A DNA stretch of 64,000 bases, from NCBI GenBank assembly GCA_002704825.1, contig PAIY01000001.1, positions 1 to 64,000 of the forward strand. The letters are read 5' to 3'. Numbering within the stretch: position 1 is the first letter of the stretch; each line of letters starts with the position of its first letter. The position numbers were made by a program, and so were the translations under genes. Origin of the DNA: Phycisphaeraceae bacterium (lineage in GTDB: Bacteria > Planctomycetota > Phycisphaerae > Phycisphaerales > Phycisphaeraceae). The notes under the pieces are model-generated. The model saw nothing but the letters and a program-made list of their open reading frames with translations, was not told the DNA's origin and searched no databases. Shown one piece after another: positions 44,394 to 50,741 of the stretch.

Positions 44394-45500
44394 CTATGTC
44401 GTACTGCCTTGTTTGATGGCAGCTTTGATCATCAATCGATCCGCATCACGCTCACCGATCATCAACCGGTAAAGCAAACCAAAAGCGCCGCGACAGATCC
44501 GATTCAGATCGTATTGGCAGCGCGTAAAGTTGATCGGGAAGTCACGGTCTACGCCTTGAGTGGCATGGGTCACGAGTTTGAGTTGGTCCGGTGTTGCGAT
44601 CATCAAATCACGCACCGCCTTGCCGACGCCCATCGCCGTGTTGTCGTCAGAGACAATCACGCCATCGGGTCGATCCTCACCATGCCACAAATCGCACATC
44701 GCTTCATAGCCCTGTTCGGCAGTCCGACAACAGGCTTTGACGAGCTTGGGATTCACAGGCAAACCGAGTTTGGAAAGCTCATCATAAAACTGAGGCTGAT
44801 ACGAAGACCGCCCCAGGAAGTCGGCCTCGAAGGTTTGGCTATCGGTGGCGATGTTGAAGATCAAAGCGATATTGCGACAGCCGCGATCCATCAGGTGCTT
44901 GTAGGACTTGACCATCAGGCCATGCATATCCATGACCACCGGATGATGCCCCTGAGTCCTGTAGGTGGTCAACGTGACCGCAGGGACACCTTTGTCTTTG
45001 AGGGTATCTTCGAACGTCTCAAGCCCTGCCATGGCAAGGATGCCTGCCGCCTGATTCCAGATTGTGGAGTTGGGTTCGAGACTGTCAATGAAATCATCAC
45101 CGGGCTCACCGTATCCCAGGATGTGCGTTGGGCGCATATTGTGCGATTTAACCTCGGTGGTCAAAGATTGGAGTAATTGATGGTAAAAACGTGCCAATTC
45201 TGGTACCGCAAAGTGACAGGTGTCAAAAACGACCAGAATCTGGCCGCGTGAAGCGTCGGGATGAATGTATGTCCCGCGCGATGCCTGGCGATCCAGCAGC
45301 ATCTCCGACTCGAGTCCGGCCATGGCCTTGTTGACGGTGAGTAAACTCACCCCGAACTGGTCGGCAAGCTGGCGTTCGGGCGGGAGTCGGTCCCCTGCCA
45401 CGAGTTTGCCTTTGCGGATCTGCGTCCGGAAGTGTGCCTGGATCAGGTCGATCTTGGAGGCCGTTTCGGGTTGTCGGGTGAGTGTTCGCGTCATGACCAT
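44394..45500 (-). CDS. GntR-type regulator with LacI-like sugar-binding domain (cassette 3)
   Basis: The 368-residue paralogue of the regulator at 39057 has the GntR winged helix at residues 13-80 (SKIDLIQAHFRTQIRKGKL, AGDRLPPERQLADQFGV, VNKAMAGLESEMLLDRQ) and a periplasmic-binding-protein-like domain after it. The recognition helices of the two proteins differ only slightly, in line with the nearly identical operators. Alternative starts are ATG 45500 and ATG 45494. The operators begin within 2 bp of the start, so binding would block transcription or translation of the cassette. It heads the four-gene cassette that runs to 40430. Confidence 0.88.
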   Translation of the reverse strand: MVMTRTLTRQPETASKIDLIQAHFRTQIRKGKLVAGDRLPPERQLADQFGVSLLTVNKAMAGLESEMLLDRQASRGTYIHPDASRGQILVVFDTCHFAVPELARFYHQLLQSLTTEVKSHNMRPTHILGYGEPGDDFIDSLEPNSTIWNQAAGILAMAGLETFEDTLKDKGVPAVTLTTYRTQGHHPVVMDMHGLMVKSYKHLMDRGCRNIALIFNIATDSQTFEADFLGRSSYQPQFYDELSKLGLPVNPKLVKACCRTAEQGYEAMCDLWHGEDRPDGVIVSDDNTAMGVGKAVRDLMIATPDQLKLVTHATQGVDRDFPINFTRCQYDLNRICRGAFGLLYRLMIGERDADRLMIKAAIKQGSTT

Positions 45501-45501
45501 C

Positions 45502-45529
45502 TTGATTTAATCAAATTTGATTTAATCAA
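45502..45529. promoter_or_regulatory. duplicated operator TTGATnnnATCAA upstream of the cassette 3 regulator
   Basis: TTGATTTAATCAA occurs at 45502-45514 and 45517-45529, offset by 15 bp, directly at the regulator start. It has the same arms as the sites at 40160-40186. The 230 bp further upstream contain no gene and only the fliN terminator. Confidence 0.7.
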
Positions 45530-45673
45530 ATATTAGGCGCCGGATCGGGCGGGTCAAGTGGGCTCAAGAAAATTCGTGAGATTGACGATTTGGGGCGTGG
45601 CCGGGGTGTCTGCATACAGTGGATTTATGCCCGCGTACCGCCACCTGTGAGATGGACTTTCAGTCCCTGCGCA

Positions 45674-45712
45674 ACAAAAACCCCACAGACCAGCTCCGGT
45701 GATCTGTGGGGT
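45674..45712 (-). terminator. Rho-independent terminator of fliN
   Basis: On the minus strand, a GC-rich stem built from CCCCACAGA and TCTGTGGGG is followed by TTTTTGTTG. It lies 48 bp after the fliN stop at 45760. Confidence 0.8.
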
Positions 45713-45759
45713 AGCATCTTGTCAGACATTTTTTATGTTAACTGTTTTTCAACAGTGAT

Positions 45760-46029
45760 TTAGCCGCCACCCATCGCTTTGACGATATCGGTTGCCGAAC
45801 CGACATTCGTCACGGAGAAGCCAAAATTTTCGCCGACTTTCACCGCGACCCCCGTGCCGATTTTGATGTTGTTGATCAACAGATCAAGCTCTTCTTCAGC
45901 ACTCTTGTTGAGCTCCAGTATCGCACCGGGACACAGCGTCAGCACATCGTCCATGGCCACTTTCTGCTGGCCAACCTGCACGATCACGGGCACGGTGAGA
46001 TTCAAAATGGTTTTGACATCCGTCGGCAT
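45760..46029 (-). CDS. fliN: flagellar motor switch protein FliN (SpoA domain)
   Basis: The 89-residue SpoA-domain protein has LNLTVPVIVQVGQQKVAMDDVL, followed by LCPGAILELNKSAEEELDLLIN and GTGVAVKVGENFGFSVTNV, the pattern of FliN. FliN forms the lower ring of the flagellar C-ring and takes part in switching. The length fits a minimal FliN without an N-terminal extension. No other flagellar gene is nearby, and the gene is monocistronic with its own terminator, so it is an orphan locus. A type III secretion SctQ fragment is the alternative, but the short length and context favour FliN. Confidence 0.88.
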   Translation of the reverse strand: MPTDVKTILNLTVPVIVQVGQQKVAMDDVLTLCPGAILELNKSAEEELDLLINNIKIGTGVAVKVGENFGFSVTNVGSATDIVKAMGGG

Positions 46030-46128
46030 ATACCCAACCTATCGGCGATTGAGGGGGATGGAGATTAAGTGTTTGGCGAAAACCTGATTTTGTGCGTAAA
46101 CCACTTAAAAATCAGCATTAATATTTCA

Positions 46129-46159
46129 ACCACAGAGACACAGAGGCACAGAGCCCGAA
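46129..46159. repeat. tandem octamer repeat CACAGAGn, single arm
   Basis: Three near-identical CACAGAG units of period 8 are followed by CCCGAA. This is the same sequence as the left arm at 47825-47855, on the other side of trpE. A small hairpin (TCACTG with CAGTGA) lies at 46182-46198, just after the trpE stop. Confidence 0.75.
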
Positions 46160-46233
46160 AAAGAGTTTTTGTCTGTCTTGATCACTGTATATCAGTGACT
46201 CGGTGGTAAAACCATGTGTTAACTGATGTTGAC

Positions 46234-47799
46234 TCACCGGCCAAAGGCTTCAGAGGCGATCTTCACGGCTTTGGCCATCGCGGCAGCTTTGTTGACGGTT
46301 TCCTGGTGTTCGGCATCGGGATCGGAGTCCGCAACAATGCCTGCTCCGACCTGGATGTAGACATTCCACTGGCCGTCCTCGCGGGGCATGACCACCATCG
46401 TCCGCAGCGCCAGCGCCATGTCCATATTGCCTGCAAAGTCCGCGTACCCCACGGCACCGGCGTAGGGTCCGCGGCGGGTGGGCTCCATGTCGTCAATGAT
46501 CTGCATCGCACGCACCTTGGGGGCGCCGCTGACGGTTCCAACCGGTAACGCCATCTGCAAAGCATCCCAGCAGGTGCAGTCATCGCGCAGCTTGCCGGTG
46601 ACGGTGGAACTGATGTGCATGACATGGCTGTAGCGTTCGACATTCATGATGCGTGGCAACTCAATCGTCCCGGGCTCTGCCACACGTCCAACGTCGTTAC
46701 GCCCCAGGTCCACGAGCATGATGTGTTCGGATTGGTCCTTGGGATCAGCGAGGAGTTCTTCTTCCAACGCCTTGTCTTGTTCTTCGGTTTTGCCGCGGTG
46801 ACGCGTCCCTGCCAGCGGTCGGTTGGTGACCACGCCATCCTGTACTCTGCATAAAATCTCCGGCGAAGCACCCACGAGGATGCAGCCTTGGATCTGCATG
46901 TAAAACATGTACGGCGAAGGATTGACCACGCGCAAGGCACGGTAGATATCAAACGGGTCCGCATCACAGACCAGATCAAATCGCTGAGAGGGGACGAACT
47001 GGAAAATGTCGCCTGCCATGATGAACTCTTTGCCATCGACGACACATTTTTGATAACCACCTTCGCCCATGTTGCTCGCAGGCATCGGGGGTGGCGGGGA
47101 TTCCAGATCGATATCTCCAGCAGGCAATTCCTGGCCTGCAAAAGTCACCGCTGGTGTTTCCATGCGTTCGACGAGATCTTCAAGTCGATCGTTGGCTTCC
47201 TGGTAACCATCATCCAACGAGTCATACATCGCAGGTTCGACATGCGTCACGACCAACACGCATTTCTGCACGTTGTCGAAGATCACCATGTCCTTGTAAA
47301 GCTGCATGTGAATGTCGGGAATGTTGCGGTCATCCTCAGGCGGATTGGGCAGTTTCTCACCTTCGAGATACCGCACCGCATCATAGGTCACGCACCCCAC
47401 CCAGCCGCCAGTGAAATCAGGCAAACCGGGGACGCGAATGGTCTTGTACGATTCGGAATAGTTGGCTAAATCACGCAGCGGGTCCGGGCATTCATAGCTT
47501 CGCGAGTTGGCGGGATTTTCGTGATCCAGATACTTCACGGTGTTGCGACGGGCAATGACCTGTGCAGCAGGATTGGTGCCAAGGAAGCTGTAGCGTCCCT
47601 GTCGATCACCGCCGATGACGGACTCGAGCAGGAAGCTCGGGGCCATGCGTTCATCGGGTCGGACCAGGCGTCGGTAAGCCAGCACAGGCGTGAGTTGGTC
47701 GCTCATCAGGCGACGGAAAACCGGGATCACCTGCCCGGGCGCGGTGGCCTGCCTGGCAAGGTCAGTAAACGTTTTGAAGTCGGGGATGTTCTTGGGCAT
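46234..47799 (-). CDS. trpE: anthranilate synthase component I
   Basis: TrpE makes anthranilate from chorismate, with ammonia supplied by TrpG, the first step of tryptophan synthesis. The 521-residue product has normal length. LLES at residues 57-60 is the tryptophan feedback site. The chorismate-binding half is complete: FQFVPSQRF, NPSPYMFYM, RPLAGTRHRGKT, ELLADPKDQSEHIMLVDLGRNDVGRV, DALQMALPVGTVSGAPKVRAM and GAVGYADFAGNMD. trpG is not adjacent. CACAGAG repeats flank the gene on both sides (46129 and 47825), so it stands alone. Aminodeoxychorismate synthase (PabB) is less likely because the Trp site is intact. Confidence 0.94.
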   Translation of the reverse strand: MPKNIPDFKTFTDLARQATAPGQVIPVFRRLMSDQLTPVLAYRRLVRPDERMAPSFLLESVIGGDRQGRYSFLGTNPAAQVIARRNTVKYLDHENPANSRSYECPDPLRDLANYSESYKTIRVPGLPDFTGGWVGCVTYDAVRYLEGEKLPNPPEDDRNIPDIHMQLYKDMVIFDNVQKCVLVVTHVEPAMYDSLDDGYQEANDRLEDLVERMETPAVTFAGQELPAGDIDLESPPPPMPASNMGEGGYQKCVVDGKEFIMAGDIFQFVPSQRFDLVCDADPFDIYRALRVVNPSPYMFYMQIQGCILVGASPEILCRVQDGVVTNRPLAGTRHRGKTEEQDKALEEELLADPKDQSEHIMLVDLGRNDVGRVAEPGTIELPRIMNVERYSHVMHISSTVTGKLRDDCTCWDALQMALPVGTVSGAPKVRAMQIIDDMEPTRRGPYAGAVGYADFAGNMDMALALRTMVVMPREDGQWNVYIQVGAGIVADSDPDAEHQETVNKAAAMAKAVKIASEAFGR

Positions 47800-47824
47800 G
47801 GTATGGCTCTATATCAATTTTTTA

Positions 47825-47915
47825 AACCACAGAGGCACAGAGTCACAGAGCCCGAATTAAGACAAGAGCCAATCGCCTTGATTGTTTTTCTCTGTGTCTC
47901 TGTGTCTCTGTGGTT
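47825..47915. repeat. inverted repeat with CACAGAG octamer arms
   Basis: The left arm (47825-47855) has three CACAGAG units and ends CCCGAA. The right arm (47886-47915) is the complement, with TCTCTGTG units. The spacer of 30 bp is AT-rich. It fills the gap between trpE and the upstream small gene. Confidence 0.8.
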
Positions 47916-47945
47916 CATCATGCCTTGATTGGATTCAAAAAAAGT

Positions 47946-48347
47946 TCACTCGTCATCCAGCGAATCGGGGAGCATCTCCGCCTTTTCGCCTTTGGCTGTT
48001 TTCTCAGCGTGTTTCTTGACCCATGTTTCCCAGCTCTTGCCTGCAGCTGCATCCTTGCCGGTGAAATGGATCCTGGCAATCTGACTGTAGGGCACCACGA
48101 ATTGATCATCGGTGCCCTTGGGCCACATCCGCGCGATCGGCGGGTTGTCCGTCGGACGGCGGTCATAGAGATAGCCTTCGACCTGCGAGCCATCGAGCAA
48201 TTCCAGGATCACGTCCCCGCGATAGTCCACCGCCTGGGCAATGATCGCATCGACATTCTCTGCCTGGCTGCAGTCCAGCGTCTTGCCTTGCAGAGAAGGC
48301 GCTTCGTCGGTCACATCGGATGTCTGAGGCATGTCATTCATGGTCAT
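47946..48347 (-). CDS. hypothetical protein, 133 aa, Sm-like beta core
   Basis: I do not recognise the family. The product is cytoplasmic and acidic at its ends. A central segment of about 60 residues, YRGDVILELLDGSQVEGYLYD and FVVPYSQIARIHFTG, resembles a small Sm-like or SH3-like beta barrel. The C-terminal KSWETWVKKHAEKTAKGEKAE is a charged helix. It lies on the same strand as trpE but is separated by the 47825-47915 repeat, and the next gene is divergent. Conserved position near trpE in relatives would be informative. Confidence 0.65.
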   Translation of the reverse strand: MTMNDMPQTSDVTDEAPSLQGKTLDCSQAENVDAIIAQAVDYRGDVILELLDGSQVEGYLYDRRPTDNPPIARMWPKGTDDQFVVPYSQIARIHFTGKDAAAGKSWETWVKKHAEKTAKGEKAEMLPDSLDDE

Positions 48348-48420
48348 AGTGTAATTGAGGTCATGATCCTAAGCGAACCGGAAAGATCTGGTGTTGATGG
48401 TCGACATGGAAGACTCATCC

Positions 48421-48519
48421 AAAGCCGTGTCCCTCCCGAGGCACGGGTGTATGACGCGCGTTGTGAGACGTGACAACCGGTATCAAGGCAACCCGTACCT
48501 CAGGAGAGGTACGGCTTTT
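48421..48519. repeat. inverted doublet of NGGA-loop hairpins (copies D and E)
   Basis: Copy D (48421-48449, minus strand) ends AAAGCC on plus and encloses GGGA (TCCC on plus). Copy E (48487-48519, plus strand) has GGCAACC, a perfect 9-bp stem CCGTACCTC with GAGGTACGG around AGGA, then GGCTTTT. The two face each other across about 38 bp, as in the 14312-14393 doublet. Confidence 0.8.
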
Positions 48520-48624
48520 GGGGAACCAGAAGGTGATGATCAATATCACAAGCTACATAACGGTTACACCCCAAGAAATCTCACCAACGCCCCTTGACTG
48601 TTCCCGAATCGCGCCTAGGATTAA

Positions 48625-48661
48625 ATTAAACGTTACATTAAACTTCATTAAACGATACATT
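48625..48661 (+). promoter_or_regulatory. direct-repeat operator ATTAAACGwTACATT upstream of the cassette 4 regulator
   Basis: ATTAAACGTTACATT (48625-48639) and ATTAAACGATACATT (48647-48661) are offset by 22 bp, about two helical turns. Each contains a TAAACG-centred half-palindrome of LacI type. The second copy ends 6 bp before the ATG at 48668, so binding should affect the regulator's own transcription. Confidence 0.6.
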
Positions 48662-48667
48662 TCAAAC

Positions 48668-49762
48668 ATGCCAACCACGCTCAAACAAGTCGCCCAGGCC
48701 GCCCGGTGTTCCGTCGCTGTGGCTTCGAAAGTGCTCAACAATGCCAAGGGCAATGTCGTCGTGAGCAATGAAACCTCCGACCGCGTCCGCAAGATCGCTC
48801 AGCAGATGGGTTACCGCCCCAACCATGTCGCCCGGTCACTGGTCAGCCGGACCACCAAAACCATTGGTCTGTTCATCTGGCAGGAAGGCCCCTTCTCGGG
48901 GATCAGCCAGGACTACGAAGCGAACATGATTGCTGGTATCGACGAGGTCACCCGTCAGCGTGGCTATGACACGATGCTGCTCAATGCTTCGGGGGATGAT
49001 CCCTTGGGCAACTGCATCGACAAGTGTCGCCAGGGTCGCTTTGACGGGTTGATTCTGCTTCGGACACCTGAGGATGAGAAGTGGCTGAATCAGTTGGCCA
49101 AGCACATGCCCCATGTCGTTGCCATCAACACGCTTTGTGAAGCGCCGCAGACCGATGTTGCCATCTTCGATCATCACATGGCATGCAAACTCGCGCTGGA
49201 ACATCTCATGTCACTGGGCCATCGCAAGATCGGTTTCATCGGCAACACGCGCCCGATCCATTCAGGCTCAGCGCGACGTGACATCGGTCTGGAGCAACGC
49301 CAACTCGGATTCATCAAGGCAGCCAAGGTGCTTGGACTTCAAATCGACGAACGCTGGATTTTCGACACCCAATGGAAGCAGTATGTCCCCAAACCCGGCG
49401 AGGATTTCATCTGCCAGGAAGGACACATGGCGGTCCAATGGTTTGAATCACTGGACAACAAACCGACAGCCTATATCGGCGGTGTATTCCGTTCTGCCAT
49501 CGGTGCGATCCAACGGTGCCAACAAATGGGCTTAAGCGTCCCTGATCAACGCAGCATCGTGGGCATTGGTGATCGGGAATGGTGCAAGTTCATCACCCCG
49601 CCATTGACCACGATCAGCAACTCACTGACGCCCATTGGTCACTGGGCTGCAACACGTTTGATTGATCGGATCGAACACAAAGCTCATGCCACCCAAGGTG
49701 TCCGCCAGGTCTTTGCACCGCAGTTGATTCTCCGTCAATCGACCGGCCCGTGCGACGCCTGA
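48668..49762 (+). CDS. LacI-family transcriptional regulator (cassette 4)
   Basis: The 364-residue product has its helix-turn-helix at residues 3-26 ([20 protein letters not shown]) and hinge [19 protein letters not shown], which are canonical LacI features. The sugar-binding domain includes [33 protein letters not shown] and [10 protein letters not shown]. It heads the plus-strand cassette of pseudopilin and beta-helix protein, 34 bp before the pseudopilin start. ATG 48668 begins directly at the DNA-binding domain. It is only distantly related to the LacI regulator at 18743. Confidence 0.92.
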   Translation: MPTTLKQVAQAARCSVAVASKVLNNAKGNVVVSNETSDRVRKIAQQMGYRPNHVARSLVSRTTKTIGLFIWQEGPFSGISQDYEANMIAGIDEVTRQRGYDTMLLNASGDDPLGNCIDKCRQGRFDGLILLRTPEDEKWLNQLAKHMPHVVAINTLCEAPQTDVAIFDHHMACKLALEHLMSLGHRKIGFIGNTRPIHSGSARRDIGLEQRQLGFIKAAKVLGLQIDERWIFDTQWKQYVPKPGEDFICQEGHMAVQWFESLDNKPTAYIGGVFRSAIGAIQRCQQMGLSVPDQRSIVGIGDREWCKFITPPLTTISNSLTPIGHWAATRLIDRIEHKAHATQGVRQVFAPQLILRQSTGPCDA

Positions 49763-49796
49763 TTTGAATTTGATTGTTACTGACAAAGGATTGAAC

Positions 49797-50585
49797 ATGC
49801 GCAACCTCAACCGTCCAACGCCTGTTACCAACAGTCGGTGCATCTCCGGCTTTACGCTCATTGAGTTGCTGGTGGTGATCTCGATCATTGCCTTGCTTAT
49901 TGCGATTCTCCTGCCGTCACTTGCTGCAGCGCGTGAGTCGGCGCGGTCGATCAAGTGTGGTGCCAACCAACGCCAGATCGGCGTGGCCATCATGGCTTAT
50001 GTCGGTGACTTTGCAGACTACCTGCCGCCGGTGCGCGACACGGCGGTGGACCTGACCACGTGGGACTGGGCCATCCGTTCGTACCTGAACATCAACGATA
50101 CCAACGACCCGGGCACCATCATTTTTTACTGTGAATCCGAAGACATCTCAGCGGATAATCCTGACAGCAGTCGCCCCACCCGATCCTATGGCTATAACCA
50201 TGCCATCGGCCAGGACGGGACCAACGGCAAAGTCCCGCGGACACTCACCGACTTCACCACCGGTTATGCCAACCCTAACCGCTCACTGCTCATTGCTGAC
50301 ATGGGCATCAGCACCATGAATAACCATGCCATCGGTCGCCGCTATGGTGGGAATCTCACCCCCTTCAAGACCGACGAAATCTTCATGTACAGCAACGGCA
50401 ATGATGTCGTCGAACCCAATGAAAACCGACTGCGTCACGGCCAAGGCAGAGATGCACTCAACGCACTCTACATCGACGGACATGTCGAACGACGCAACGA
50501 TCCGACATTCATGGCAAACGGCAGCGGCCCCCAACTGGCCAATCTCGAAGACCTGAACATCTGGTACTGGAACTGGCCCCAATAA
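49797..50585 (+). CDS. pseudopilin-like protein with type IV prepilin leader (cassette 4)
   Basis: The 262-residue product has a leader of about 18 residues that ends Ser-Gly before [18 protein letters not shown]. It continues [22 protein letters not shown]. The globular part ends [16 protein letters not shown], again the H-X9-DG-type ending. AAAGGA at 49785-49790 precedes ATG 49797. It lies 34 bp after the LacI gene and 156 bp before the beta-helix gene. The C-terminal extension after the DG motif (about 35 residues, ending WYWNWPQ) is longer than in cassette 2. Confidence 0.85.
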   Translation: MRNLNRPTPVTNSRCISGFTLIELLVVISIIALLIAILLPSLAAARESARSIKCGANQRQIGVAIMAYVGDFADYLPPVRDTAVDLTTWDWAIRSYLNINDTNDPGTIIFYCESEDISADNPDSSRPTRSYGYNHAIGQDGTNGKVPRTLTDFTTGYANPNRSLLIADMGISTMNNHAIGRRYGGNLTPFKTDEIFMYSNGNDVVEPNENRLRHGQGRDALNALYIDGHVERRNDPTFMANGSGPQLANLEDLNIWYWNWPQ

Positions 50586-50671
50586 ATCCCACGTCCCCCG
50601 AAAGTTTCCTTCGAGCATTGCTCTGACATAAACCTTAAAGCCACGTCATAACAATACATCACCACCTAAAG

Positions 50672-50694
50672 CCCGGGGGTTTTAACCCCCGGGG
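50672..50694. repeat. palindrome CCCGGGGG-TTTTAA-CCCCCGGGG in the pseudopilin-to-enzyme gap of cassette 4
   Basis: Strong GC arms surround a TTTTAA centre. It lies 86 bp after the pseudopilin stop and 48 bp before the beta-helix start. It is related to the element at 40355-40376. No T-run follows on the plus strand, so it is not a classical terminator. Confidence 0.7.
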
Positions 50695-50741
50695 TGACTT
50701 GATGAAGAACACAAAAAATCCCGCATCACGAAAGCCCCCAT

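Larger units (their letters stand above)
48348..48667. other. divergent intergenic region with repeat doublet and LacI promoter
   Basis: This 320-bp stretch has no gene. It holds the inverted NGGA-hairpin doublet at 48421-48519 and, close to the LacI start, the direct repeat at 48625-48661. The open frame that reaches back to 48470 from the LacI gene crosses these repeats and is not translated. Confidence 0.7.
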
